A DNA stretch of 21,452 nucleotides from contig CAYVKM010000067.1 of assembly GCA_964452045.1 (NCBI GenBank), forward strand, positions 1 through 21,452. The letters run 5' to 3'. Numbering within the stretch: position 1 is the first letter of the stretch; every line of letters begins with the position of its first letter. The translations under genes and the position numbers were made by a program. This DNA comes from CAYVKM01 sp964452045. GTDB lineage: Bacteria; Calditrichota; Calditrichia; RBG-13-44-9. Of this stretch, positions 7,923-16,168 are shown piece after piece. The notes under the pieces are model-generated. The model did no database searches. It was not told the origin of the DNA and was given only the letters and a program-made list of their open reading frames with translations.

Positions 7923-8597
7923 ATGATTTTATATCTCGGAGCCTTTGGCGTCTTCATCGGGATTTTGTTATTGCTCTATTATCTGGTTCGCCGGATCAAC
8001 TGGCTCATTCGTGCCCTATCCGGAAAAAAAGCAGCTCGCCCGAAATTATTAGCCAGTCTCCGAAATCTGATAACCCTGGTCCTCTGGATTGCCGTTTTCG
8101 GAATGATCATGTTTTTCGGATTTTTCTTGAGGGCTTACCAGGCTTTTACCCTGGAGGAACCGGTTGCCGAAGTGCTGGTACAGCAGGTTGGCGAGGATGA
8201 AACCAGCCGGATAACCCTGATTCAATATGTCTCGGCGGACTCGCAGGTAACCCACCAGTTTCTGATAAAAGGGGATCAGTGGGTGCTGGAAGGAGATATC
8301 CTCAAATGGGACGACTGGCTGAGTTTTATGGGATTGCATACCCGTTATCGTCTAACCCGCATCCGGGGACGTTACCTGCGCACTATTGACGAGATGAAGG
8401 AGCAACCAACTATTTATTCCCTGGTGGAGAATGAAAATCATCCCCTCTGGCGCTACCTATATGAGTATGGACCGGAATTGCCTATGGTCAGTACGGTTTA
8501 CGGGAATGCGGTCTTCCAGACCTCCGGCAAGGAGAAACGGTTCATGATTTATGTCGGTCTTTCCGGATTTATTGTGCGGGATATTAGTCCGGCATAG
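7923..8597 (+). CDS. Two-helix membrane protein, unknown function
   Basis: 224 residues; AAGGA seven bases before the ATG. Two hydrophobic helices at about 2-22 and 46-68 are joined by a basic cytoplasmic-looking segment (RRINWLIRALSGKKAARPK). A domain of about 150 residues follows, mostly beta, with VTHQFLIKGDQWVLEGDILKWDDWLSFMGLHTRYRLTRIRGRY as its most distinctive stretch. No catalytic motif is visible. Similar proteins have, as I recall, sometimes been labelled efflux-related in databases, but nothing in this sequence supports transport: two helices and no channel or pump motif. It is divergent from the thiamine operon, with about 111 bases between its ATG and the aptamer, and probably a single-gene unit. 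Confidence 0.7.
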   Translation: MILYLGAFGVFIGILLLLYYLVRRINWLIRALSGKKAARPKLLASLRNLITLVLWIAVFGMIMFFGFFLRAYQAFTLEEPVAEVLVQQVGEDETSRITLIQYVSADSQVTHQFLIKGDQWVLEGDILKWDDWLSFMGLHTRYRLTRIRGRYLRTIDEMKEQPTIYSLVENENHPLWRYLYEYGPELPMVSTVYGNAVFQTSGKEKRFMIYVGLSGFIVRDISPA

Positions 8598-8694
8598 CCG
8601 GGCATCACTTTCCTGAATTCTTATACCTTCCTATTCGTTTTAAAATTAACAATCCGCGCAAGTTTTTTTTCTGCCTGACGTCATATGCATTAGA

Positions 8695-8720
8695 TTGATG
8701 AAAAATTTGATGATCGATCA
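8695..8720. promoter_or_regulatory. Repeat and palindrome cluster upstream of the first Spy-like gene
   Basis: TTGATGA occurs at 8695-8701 and again at 8707-8713, starts 12 bases apart (a little over one helical turn). The second copy runs into the perfect palindrome TGATCGATCA (8711-8720). It lies 42-67 bases upstream of the ATG at 8762, a normal position for an operator or activator site. Confidence 0.3.
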
Positions 8721-8761
8721 ATCAGATGCTAAATGGTGATAAAAAAAGAAAGGAGAAAACC

Positions 8762-9241
8762 ATGAAACGAAATTTCATTCTGTTATCAGCTGCGGTAATT
8801 GTTCTGGTACTAACCGGTCTCTCTCTGGCCCAGATGGAAAAAAGAGGGCCGATGGAAGGACCGCGTCACCAGATGTTCCGGGAACATGAACCGGGAATGT
8901 TCGCCATGCTGGAGTTAACCGATGCGCAAAAAGAGCAGATCGAAAAGCTTCACACCGAGCATATGAAGAAAGTTCTACCACTGAGAAATGAACTGGGCGA
9001 GCTCCGGGCAGAGCTGCGCACTTTATCAACTCTGGATAAAGTGAATATGAACGACATTAATAAGAAAATTGATGAGATTGGTAAAGTTCGGACGGAGATG
9101 ATGAAGGAAAGAGTTGCCCATCGCCAGCAAATCCGGTCCCTTCTGACCGATGAACAGCGGGTTAAATTCGATTCTCATCCAGGTCGTGGCCTAAAGGGTC
9201 GCGGTGGGTTGCAAAAACATCGTCCCTGGGATGACGATTAA
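8762..9241 (+). CDS. Spy/CpxP-like periplasmic protein (LTxxQ)
   Basis: 159 residues. The ATG at 8762 is chosen because AAGGAG lies just upstream and the product begins with a clean signal peptide (about 1-23, ending LSLAQ). An in-frame ATG 36 bases earlier would add a charged extension before the signal. The mature part is helical and rich in Met, His and Glu, with the two family motifs LTDAQ at 52-56 and LTDEQ at 128-132. The C-terminal tail is Gly/Arg/His-rich. Spy/CpxP/ZraP relatives are periplasmic chaperones or metal-binding stress proteins. It is followed by a clear terminator, so it is a unit separate from the second Spy-like gene at 9992. Confidence 0.85.
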   Translation: MKRNFILLSAAVIVLVLTGLSLAQMEKRGPMEGPRHQMFREHEPGMFAMLELTDAQKEQIEKLHTEHMKKVLPLRNELGELRAELRTLSTLDKVNMNDINKKIDEIGKVRTEMMKERVAHRQQIRSLLTDEQRVKFDSHPGRGLKGRGGLQKHRPWDDD

Positions 9242-9263
9242 GCAGATTGTGAATTTTCAATTG

Positions 9264-9300
9264 AAAGGGTTTGCTGGTTTGTCCTGCAGACCCTTTTTTT
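9264..9300 (+). terminator. Intrinsic terminator after the first Spy-like gene
   Basis: AAAGGGTTTGC and GCAGACCCTTT form an 11-bp stem with one G-U pair and an 11-base loop, continuing into a run of seven or more T. It lies 23 bases after the stop codon. Confidence 0.88.
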
Positions 9301-9335
9301 GAACGTAGTTTTCACCGCTAGACAGGAAAGGCATT

Positions 9336-9833
9336 ATGGAAATAAGTTTTCAGGATCGGAGTAATTATTTTAAAGGAATGCTTTTACTGATAGGTAAAGA
9401 AACGCTGGGGGATGAGCAGGAAAAGAATCGAGTTCGCCGGTTGGGTAAAATCCTGGATTTTGAACCACAGTTTTGTGAATATGTCATCAGTCACTTTTTG
9501 GATGACACCTTTACTATCCAAGAACCAGTAAAATTTTCTAATCCGGAAATTGCCGGTATTTTTATCCGGGATGGATTCAAAACGTGTTTTATGAATCAAA
9601 TTCTGGATGTTCCCAGAGTTGAATTACTATATAAGATAGCCATGGTAAATCGTTTGCCGGCAAAATGGTTTGCCCAGGAATTAAATACCAGCTTTGATAT
9701 GGATGCATCCGACATCGATCATTCATTTGAGATTGCCCGGTTTTTCAAAATTAAGTATGAATTTGAGCTTAACCCGTCGAAAAAAGAGTACGGTGAATTT
9801 CTTAAACCCTTCCAGCTAACGAATAACCTGTGA
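9336..9833 (+). CDS. Unrecognised soluble helical protein
   Basis: 165 residues, no signal peptide or membrane segment; AGGA lies upstream of the ATG. Mostly alpha-helical by eye, opening SNYFKGMLLLIGKETLGDEQEKNRVRRLGKILDF. Short helices follow, with NPEIAGIFIRDGFK and a Phe-rich C-terminal half. The helical pattern with acidic turns is vaguely like TerB-type domains, but I see no decisive motif, so no function is claimed. It lies after the terminator of the first Spy-like gene and 158 bases before the second, so it is probably transcribed on its own or reads into the efflux cluster. Confidence 0.6.
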   Translation: MEISFQDRSNYFKGMLLLIGKETLGDEQEKNRVRRLGKILDFEPQFCEYVISHFLDDTFTIQEPVKFSNPEIAGIFIRDGFKTCFMNQILDVPRVELLYKIAMVNRLPAKWFAQELNTSFDMDASDIDHSFEIARFFKIKYEFELNPSKKEYGEFLKPFQLTNNL

Positions 9834-9991
9834 GAATTATATGAAATTAAACTTTCATCAAATCTTCATGCATCAGAATCAATTTTGGCGCGAATTCAGA
9901 GAATTGGATTTAGGATTTATCCGGGCATTAAAATAGATCGCTTTAAATATGTCTGGTTATTATTTTTCACTTTTCATCTGAGGTAAATGCA

Positions 9992-10630
9992 ATGAGAAAT
10001 GTCGGATTTGTGATGGTTTTGTTAATTACGGTTTTGTTGAATGGATTTTTGTCAGCACAGCCGCCGGCAACGATTGATCAAAAAGTGGACCGTTTAAAAA
10101 CCAGTCTGGATATGACCGAGGAACAGACTGCAGACTTGCAGGTAATCCTGCAGAACGCGGAAAAACAGTCTAAAAATATCCGGGAGTTAAACAGGGATGA
10201 TGCAGAAGCCATTAAGGTGGCCATGGCCGACCTGGATGAGGAAACGGATCAGCAGATCCGGAATATTCTTACTCCGGAACAACAGAAAAAATATGAGAAA
10301 GTGAAGGGATCAGTTCCTCCCATGTCCGGTATAATGGACCGGGAAATAACTGATTTGAAGGAACGATTGAAATTAACTGATGAGCAGGTCGCCCGGATCG
10401 AACCTATTTTAACCTCTTCCCGCGAGCAGATGCAGCAATTGCGGGAGGACAGCAGCGGAGATCGCAAGCAAATGCGTTCCCAGATGCAATCCATTATACA
10501 GGAACGGGATAAAAAGATAGAAACCGTATTAACCGAACCGCAGAAGCAGGAGTACCAGAAATATGTTCAGGAAAGAAGGCAGGAATGGGGTAAACGTAGG
10601 GGGCAATGGGGCAGCGAAAACAGACACTAA
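9992..10630 (+). CDS. Tandem-duplicated Spy/CpxP-like periplasmic protein
   Basis: 212 residues with a signal peptide (about 1-22, ending LSAQ) and GAGGT upstream of the ATG. The mature protein contains two copies of an LTxxQ-type helical unit exactly 87 residues apart. MTEEQ at 41-45 aligns with LTDEQ at 128-132, and LTPEQQKKYEK at 93-103 aligns with LTEPQKQEYQK at 180-190. Spy-family chaperones normally act as dimers of one such unit, so this may be a covalent pseudo-dimer. It is the first gene of the co-directional set leading into the TolC-MacA-MacB genes; its stop lies 38 bases before the proposed start of the channel gene. Confidence 0.85.
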   Translation: MRNVGFVMVLLITVLLNGFLSAQPPATIDQKVDRLKTSLDMTEEQTADLQVILQNAEKQSKNIRELNRDDAEAIKVAMADLDEETDQQIRNILTPEQQKKYEKVKGSVPPMSGIMDREITDLKERLKLTDEQVARIEPILTSSREQMQQLREDSSGDRKQMRSQMQSIIQERDKKIETVLTEPQKQEYQKYVQERRQEWGKRRGQWGSENRH

Positions 10631-10667
10631 TCTGCTAAACACGATTAAAGCCATGAGAAGGATGAAA

Positions 10668-12023
10668 ATGAAAATGTATCGAAATGTGAAAATGATTTTT
10701 ATTTTTTGTATGGTGATGTTTGGAGCATTCTCGCTGACAAAAAGCGAAGCGAATTCACTATTTGCCCAGGAAACCCAGACCCTGACCCTGGGGCAGGCGA
10801 TTCAGATGGCTTTGCAGGAGAACATCAGCATAAAACAATTTTCCAATGTTGTCGCTGCGGATCAGATTGATATTAAACAGGCCCAATATAATTTTTTGCC
10901 TAATCTTAATGCCAGTATTTCCGGCTCAAAGAATTATCCTAAAAAGGGTTCTTCCAGTGAATCGGTAAGTGGTTCAGTAAATTCCAATTTAAATATCTTT
11001 AATGGTTTTTATAATGTGGCCCAGCTAAATGCAACTAAATTGGGGTGGGCATCGGATACCGCGAACTACTCCTGGAACCGCCAGTCGATTATTTATGGAA
11101 CTGTATCTCAGTTCATCCAGGTCGTTCTGGACAGTGAATTCATCCGTATTGCCACAGACAATCTCTCCACCCAGCAGGATCAGTTGAAACAGATAGAAGC
11201 TTTTCAGAAAGTGGGTAACCGGTCCAAAGTGGATGTTTACCAGCAAATGTCCGATCTGAAACAAAGTGAGCTGCAACTACTTCAGGCAGAGAGGAATTAT
11301 CAGGTAAGCCGTTATAGTTTATTGCAGATTCTGGGAAAACCGGCAGACGTGAATATTCACTTTCAATCGTTGCCAATTGACCAATTGAATGCTTTATTAT
11401 CAAATCAACCGCCGGAAGTACAGTTGACCGGTATCCTGAACTCTCGGGAAGACGTTTTGTCACAGAAATACCAAATCCAGGCGGCCAAATATCAGATTCG
11501 GGCAGCCCGGTCCGGGTATTGGCCCACCCTTTCCCTGTCTGCCGGAGCCGGATCTAATTATAGCAGCGGTTTTCCTGATCTTGGTTTTTCTAACCAGTTT
11601 TTCGATGAGAATCCCTACTTTGGTTTAAGTCTATCTTTTTCCATGCCGCTGTTCGATCGTTTTTCCACCCGGAATAGCGTTCAACAAGCTCAAATTCAGC
11701 TTTCCAATCAACAATTAAATCTGCAGAATCTGGATCTCCAGATCAGCTCGCAGGTACAGCAGGCACTGTTGGATTATCAGACGGCAGTAAAGCAAAGAGA
11801 AGCTGCGCATGCCCAGTATGATTATGCCAGTGAGGCCCTCAAGATTTCTGAAGAACGGTTTCGGGTTGGGTCTTCCACCTACATTGAACTGAGTCAGGTC
11901 CGGACAAATTACTATAACGCCGCTTATCAGCGGGTAAATGCGGATTATAATCTGCTACTCAATTACATTGCAATTCACTATTACAGTGGGAATATCGATT
12001 CAGCAACCTCAATATTTAATTAA
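10668..12023 (+). CDS. TolC-type outer-membrane efflux channel
   Basis: Outer-membrane factor of a tripartite pump. The ATG at 10668 is preferred: AGAAGG sits six bases upstream and the product (451 residues) opens directly with a signal sequence ending near NSLFAQ. Longer in-frame starts back to 10563 overlap the previous gene and add a charged leader. The mature part shows the OEP repeat structure: TLTLGQAIQMALQENISIK at the start, long coiled-coil helices rich in Gln/Ala, a beta strand with LPNLNASISGS, and in the second repeat YWPTLSLSAGAG and GLSLSFSMPLFDRFSTRN. The end RFRVGSSTYIELSQVRTNYYNA is typical of the family. The adaptor gene follows within 22 bases, so the channel, adaptor and MacB genes form one operon. 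Confidence 0.93.
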   Translation: MKMYRNVKMIFIFCMVMFGAFSLTKSEANSLFAQETQTLTLGQAIQMALQENISIKQFSNVVAADQIDIKQAQYNFLPNLNASISGSKNYPKKGSSSESVSGSVNSNLNIFNGFYNVAQLNATKLGWASDTANYSWNRQSIIYGTVSQFIQVVLDSEFIRIATDNLSTQQDQLKQIEAFQKVGNRSKVDVYQQMSDLKQSELQLLQAERNYQVSRYSLLQILGKPADVNIHFQSLPIDQLNALLSNQPPEVQLTGILNSREDVLSQKYQIQAAKYQIRAARSGYWPTLSLSAGAGSNYSSGFPDLGFSNQFFDENPYFGLSLSFSMPLFDRFSTRNSVQQAQIQLSNQQLNLQNLDLQISSQVQQALLDYQTAVKQREAAHAQYDYASEALKISEERFRVGSSTYIELSQVRTNYYNAAYQRVNADYNLLLNYIAIHYYSGNIDSATSIFN

Positions 12024-12044
12024 GTGTTTATGGAGAATGCATTA

Positions 12045-13325
12045 ATGAAAAAGAAAATTATTTTGGGTGTATTTACCCTTTTCGTCCTGGTCATCATTAT
12101 TAAAATTATTTATGGTGCAGTTACCGGGAACGGCAAAACCACTTACCAGTTTGGTGAAGTGACCAAAGGAAACCTGGAAAATACCATATCCAGCTCCGGT
12201 ACCCTCAGCCCGGTGACAACTGTCCAGGTGGGTACCCAGGTCTCCGGAACCATTGCCCGGATTTATGTGGATTTTAACGATCGGGTAAAAAAAGGACAGC
12301 TACTTGCAGTATTGGATACAGTACTTCTTAAGGCTGCTGTTCTCGATGCCCAGGCCGGTGTGACAAAAGCCGAAGCGCAACTGGAACAAGCTCAATCCGA
12401 TTACAATCGAAATAAACCCCTGTTTGACCAGGAATTGATCTCCGAAGCAGAATTTTTGCCGTATAAAATCAATCTGAAAACCCAAAAAGCCAATTTGATA
12501 TCAGCCCAGGCTTCTTTGCAACGAGCCAAGCGAAATTTAAATTATGCGGTTATTCGATCTCCGATATCAGGAATCGTAACCCAGCGCAATGTGGAAGCGG
12601 GTCAGACGGTGGCCGCCAGTTTTTCCACCCCGACGCTTTTCATTATAGCTGAGAATCTTTCCCAAATGGAAATTCTGGCAGATGTGGATGAAAGTGATAT
12701 CGGACAAATAAAAGAAGGACAGTCCGTCCGGTTTGATGTGCAAGCCTATCCGGAAAAGGAATTTTCCGGGGTGGTAAAACAGATCCGGCTGGAACCAACC
12801 ACGGAATCCAATGTGGTTACCTACACTGTCGTTATCCGGGCTACCAATGAGGGAAATTATCTTTTGCCGGGGATGACCGCAACGGTTGATTTTATTATTG
12901 AAGAGAAGAAAGATGTGTTAATGGTTCCCAATGCCGCATTGCGATTCCAGCCCAGTGAAAAAATAGTGGCCGAATTCCGGAAAAAGCGGCAGGCAGAAAT
13001 GGCTGCCCTCCCGGATTCGCTCAAACAGAAACGACAATCACAAATGGGAGAGCAGGTTTTTGCCGGAACTATGCAATCGACGGGAAGGTCTTCCCCTAAT
13101 CAGAGGTCACGGAATTTTGGCCAGATCTGGTATCTCACTCAACAGGGAAAACTGGCAGTGGATTATGTCCGGACCGGAATGACGGATGGCATGGAAACCG
13201 AGATTGTCAGGAGTCAGCATTTGCAGCAAGGTATGAAAGTGATTACCGGGCAGGCAAACGCGGAAAATAAGAGCACAAATGATCAAAATTCACAACCCGG
13301 CTTTGGTAGGCGACGTATGTTCTAG
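12045..13325 (+). CDS. MacA-type periplasmic adaptor (HlyD/MFP family)
   Basis: 426 residues. The ATG at 12045 is preferred over a GTG at 12024, since GGAG lies nine bases upstream and it opens with MKKKIILGVFTLFVLV, a single membrane anchor. Domain order: anchor 1-24, barrel strand GTLSPVTTVQVGTQVSGTI, lipoyl half-motif (VKKGQLLAVLD), coiled-coil hairpin (LEQAQSDYNRNKPLFDQELIS...), second lipoyl half (YAVIRSPISGIVTQRNVEAGQTV), beta-barrel and membrane-proximal domain. The last carries a Lys/Gln/Met-rich insertion (VAEFRKKRQAEMAALPDSLK...) before the final strand, and the tail is Gln/Asn-rich. It bridges the TolC-type channel and the MacB-type transporter. Confidence 0.93.
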   Translation: MKKKIILGVFTLFVLVIIIKIIYGAVTGNGKTTYQFGEVTKGNLENTISSSGTLSPVTTVQVGTQVSGTIARIYVDFNDRVKKGQLLAVLDTVLLKAAVLDAQAGVTKAEAQLEQAQSDYNRNKPLFDQELISEAEFLPYKINLKTQKANLISAQASLQRAKRNLNYAVIRSPISGIVTQRNVEAGQTVAASFSTPTLFIIAENLSQMEILADVDESDIGQIKEGQSVRFDVQAYPEKEFSGVVKQIRLEPTTESNVVTYTVVIRATNEGNYLLPGMTATVDFIIEEKKDVLMVPNAALRFQPSEKIVAEFRKKRQAEMAALPDSLKQKRQSQMGEQVFAGTMQSTGRSSPNQRSRNFGQIWYLTQQGKLAVDYVRTGMTDGMETEIVRSQHLQQGMKVITGQANAENKSTNDQNSQPGFGRRRMF

Positions 13326-13425
13326 AAATGGGAGAAGATCGGACAGGGGAACATGTTATATAGCTATCTATGTCCATCAGTTGTGACTTAAGGATTATAA
13401 AAATTAAAAGTAGGATAATTTTTCT

Positions 13426-14208
13426 GTGAATACAGTTATTAAAACAATACAGATGACCAAAACTTTTCAGATGGGTAATGTGGCTGTTCATGCTTTGAGA
13501 GGAATAGACCTTGAGGTAAAATCAGGTGAGTTTGTGGCAGTGATGGGCGCTTCCGGTTCGGGGAAGTCCACCCTGATGAACCTGCTCGGCTGCCTGGACG
13601 AGCCTACTTCCGGAGAATATTATCTGGATGGAAAATCGGTGGGCAAGATGAGCCGGAATGAATATGCAGATATCCGCAATCAGAAAATTGGTTTTGTTTT
13701 CCAGGGATTCAATTTGCTGGCCCGGACCTCTGCCCTGGAAAATGTTGAGCTTCCTTTGTTTTATGATCGTACCACTCGTATAAAAAATCCCGGTCAAGCG
13801 GCAATGGAAGCCCTGCAACGGGTAGGATTGGGAGACCGGATGGATCATGAACCAAATCAAATGTCCGGAGGGGAGCAACAACGAGTGGCAATCGCCCGGG
13901 CGCTGGTTAATCAACCGGCAATTATTCTGGCAGACGAACCAACCGGTAACCTGGATTCGAGAACTTCAATCGATATCATTTCTGTTTTTCAGGAACTCAA
14001 TGATCAGGGAATTACCATTATCCTGGTGACGCATGAACGAGATATTTCCCAGTATGCCAGGCGTATTGTAGAAATGCGGGATGGGCATATCCGACGGGAT
14101 TTTTTGGTTGAAAACCGGCGGGATGCCAAAAAAGACCTGGCCGAGTTTAAAGGTGATGAAGAATTACCGGATGACGAGGTTACCGTCCCGGAAACAAAGC
14201 AAAACTAA
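13426..14208 (+). CDS. ABC transporter ATPase (MacB/LolD type)
   Basis: 260 residues starting at a GTG. Canonical nucleotide-binding features: Walker A GASGSGKST at 41-49, Q-loop Gln93, signature MSGGEQQ at 146-152, Walker B IILADE at 166-171 and H-loop His203. After residue 230 an acidic tail follows (DLAEFKGDEELPDDEV). In E. coli MacB the ATPase is fused to the permease; here they are separate genes 44 bases apart, as in LolCDE/FtsEX-type systems. A 100-base gap with no visible terminator separates it from the adaptor gene. The SD is weak (AGGA about 11 bases from the GTG). Confidence 0.95.
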   Translation: MNTVIKTIQMTKTFQMGNVAVHALRGIDLEVKSGEFVAVMGASGSGKSTLMNLLGCLDEPTSGEYYLDGKSVGKMSRNEYADIRNQKIGFVFQGFNLLARTSALENVELPLFYDRTTRIKNPGQAAMEALQRVGLGDRMDHEPNQMSGGEQQRVAIARALVNQPAIILADEPTGNLDSRTSIDIISVFQELNDQGITIILVTHERDISQYARRIVEMRDGHIRRDFLVENRRDAKKDLAEFKGDEELPDDEVTVPETKQN

Positions 14209-14252
14209 AAAATAAATTTTGAGAAAGCAGGGCATTTTGCCGGAGAAACATC

Positions 14253-15473
14253 ATGTTGCAATTTAAAAATTTACTTAAATCAGCCTTTAAAAGTCTGCTG
14301 AAAAATCGAAGTCGGAGTCTGTTGACCTCGCTGGGAATTATCATCGGCGTTAGTGCGGTTATCGTTATGGTGGCTATCGGTCAGGGTTCGCAGGAGGTTA
14401 TCGAAGAAGGCATCAATTCTCTCGGTACCAATCTGATCATCGTGTTTCCCGGTTTCAGTCAGGCCGGTGGGGTGAGCCGGGGTGCCGGCAGTTTCAATCG
14501 TTTCACCTTTGAGGATGTGGAAGATATTCAGAAACAGGCCACCCTGTTGAGTGCGGTTTCGCCGGTAGTGCGTACTGGCGGACAGGTAATTGGTGGCAAC
14601 GGCAACTGGGCGACGACTGTCTATGGCGTTTCTCCGGCGTATTTTAAAATTCGTGACTGGCAACTTAAATACGGCGAATTTTTTACCGACCGCGATGTAC
14701 GAGCCAATAGAAAAGTAGCACTTTTAGGTGAGACTGTGGCCAATCAATTGTTCCCTGATGAAGATCCAACCGGTCAAAGGATACGCATCCGGAATGTTCC
14801 TTTTACAGTTATTGGTGTCTTAAAAGCTAAGGGACAGAGTGGGCTGGGCGCCGATCAGGATGATTTGATATTAGCGCCGGCGACCACGGTTCTGTACCGT
14901 TTAAAGGGCCACCGTTGGGTGGATATGATCAATGCCAGTGCGGTCTCCACCACGGATATGCAGGCAGCAGAGGATCAGATCCAGACAATACTTCGCCAGT
15001 CTCATCGCATTGCCCCGGGAGAGGATGATGATTTTACCATTCGCGACCAAACCCAGATTGCCGAAACTGCATCGGAAACCTCCCGGGTAATGACCCTGCT
15101 GCTGGGTTCCATTGCTGCAGTATCACTGATCGTCGGCGGCATCGGCATCATGAATATAATGCTGGTTTCGGTTACCGAGAGAACCCGGGAAATTGGAATT
15201 CGTCTATCGGTTGGCGCCCGGAGCATCGATGTATTGTCTCAATTTTTGACCGAGGCTATTGTGTTAAGTCTTACCGGCGGTTTGTTAGGAATTTTCCTGG
15301 CATTTGTGATTACCTACATTTTAAACACTTTTACCCAGCTGACCGCCATCATCAATCTGCAAATCATTTTTATTTCATTTTTATTTTCCGGTGCGGTCGG
15401 TGTCTTTTTTGGTTTTTATCCGGCCCGAAAAGCCGCAGCTCTAAATCCTATTGACGCCTTACGATATGAATAG
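14253..15473 (+). CDS. MacB-type ABC permease
   Basis: 406-residue inner-membrane permease with the MacB/FtsX topology: one N-terminal helix (about 22-43, after KSLLKNRSRSLLTSLGIIIG), a large periplasmic core domain, then three C-terminal helices in the last 130 residues. The segment VTERTREIGIRLSVGAR after helix 2 is the characteristic coupling region for the ATPase. GGAG lies eight bases before the ATG. MacB proteins do not translocate substrate through the membrane but work by mechanotransmission, driving export from the periplasm through adaptor and channel. The substrate is unknown: macrolides, peptides, lipids and toxins are all known for relatives. Confidence 0.95.
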   Translation: MLQFKNLLKSAFKSLLKNRSRSLLTSLGIIIGVSAVIVMVAIGQGSQEVIEEGINSLGTNLIIVFPGFSQAGGVSRGAGSFNRFTFEDVEDIQKQATLLSAVSPVVRTGGQVIGGNGNWATTVYGVSPAYFKIRDWQLKYGEFFTDRDVRANRKVALLGETVANQLFPDEDPTGQRIRIRNVPFTVIGVLKAKGQSGLGADQDDLILAPATTVLYRLKGHRWVDMINASAVSTTDMQAAEDQIQTILRQSHRIAPGEDDDFTIRDQTQIAETASETSRVMTLLLGSIAAVSLIVGGIGIMNIMLVSVTERTREIGIRLSVGARSIDVLSQFLTEAIVLSLTGGLLGIFLAFVITYILNTFTQLTAIINLQIIFISFLFSGAVGVFFGFYPARKAAALNPIDALRYE

Positions 15474-15488
15474 ATTTTTATCAAAAAA

Positions 15489-16103
15489 ATGAATCAATCC
15501 CTGTCAGAAGCGTTATATATTTCAGTTATGGAAGATACCGAGCTGATAAAAGCAGTAAAAGCGGGTGAAGCCGGGGCATTTCAGACCTTGGTGGAGCAGT
15601 ACCAAGACTGGGTTATCAATACCTGTTACGGTTTTGTCCGGAACAGGGAAGATGCCAGGGATATCGCCCAGGAGGTATTTATTGAAATATATCAGTCTCT
15701 GGAAAAATTCCGGGCGGAAGCAAAACTATCGACCTGGATCTACCGGATATCGGTAACCAAGTCCCTGGATTTCCTTCGCCGGAAAAATCGAAAGAAACGG
15801 ATGGGACAATTTAAAAAACTTTTCAATATTGATGATGTTGCCGATCGGCTTGAGCAGCCCTCCGGTGATAATCCGGATAAAAGTATGGAGGAGATGGAAC
15901 GTTCCCAAATCCTGCAGCAAGCCATGGACCGCTTACCCGAGAACCAGAAAATAGCTATCACTTTGAGTAAATACGAGGACTTCAGTAATAAGGAAATTTC
16001 AGAAATAATGAATACCTCGGTCTCTGCGGTAGAATCGCTGATTCATCGTGCTAAAGTTAATCTGAAGAAGAAATTGTACAAGTATTATGATAAACATTTG
16101 TGA
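15489..16103 (+). CDS. ECF-subfamily RNA polymerase sigma factor
   Basis: 204 residues from the first ATG; an internal ATG at 15528 (MEDTELIKAVKAG) gives the usual ECF N-terminus, and neither has a convincing Shine-Dalgarno. Region 2 spans about 34-103 in this numbering, with NREDARDIAQEVFIEIYQSLEKF and STWIYRISVTKSLDFLRR. A variable linker follows (about 104-138). Region 4 at about 142-195 has LPENQKIAITLSKYEDFSNKEISEIMNTSVSAVESLIHRAK. It starts 15 bases after the permease stop, so it is co-transcribed with or coupled to the efflux genes. The next two genes look like its membrane regulator and periplasmic sensor. Confidence 0.93.
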   Translation: MNQSLSEALYISVMEDTELIKAVKAGEAGAFQTLVEQYQDWVINTCYGFVRNREDARDIAQEVFIEIYQSLEKFRAEAKLSTWIYRISVTKSLDFLRRKNRKKRMGQFKKLFNIDDVADRLEQPSGDNPDKSMEEMERSQILQQAMDRLPENQKIAITLSKYEDFSNKEISEIMNTSVSAVESLIHRAKVNLKKKLYKYYDKHL

Positions 16104-16168
16104 GAATAAAATGCGGTTCGCCGCAAGAATTAAGTTTGAAAATCGTCTAAATTGACAGGAATGATAGT

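Noticed and set aside
8585..8602. CCGGC-ATA-GCCGG hairpin at the end of the orphan membrane protein gene
   Set aside because: It overlaps the stop codon and has no following T run, so it is not a convincing terminator.
8676..8683. TGACGTCA palindrome upstream of the first Spy-like gene
   Set aside because: A short self-complementary octamer with no second copy; it may be chance.
9841..9936. 31-codon open frame between the unknown protein and the second Spy-like gene
   Set aside because: No Shine-Dalgarno sequence, no recognisable features and a length expected by chance.
10563..10667. Longer TolC-type start overlapping the previous gene
   Set aside because: It adds a charged leader in front of a normal signal peptide; the ATG at 10668 has AGAAGG at the right distance.
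12045..15473. Calling the pump a macrolide exporter
   Set aside because: MacAB homologues export many substrates, and nothing in the sequence points to macrolides.
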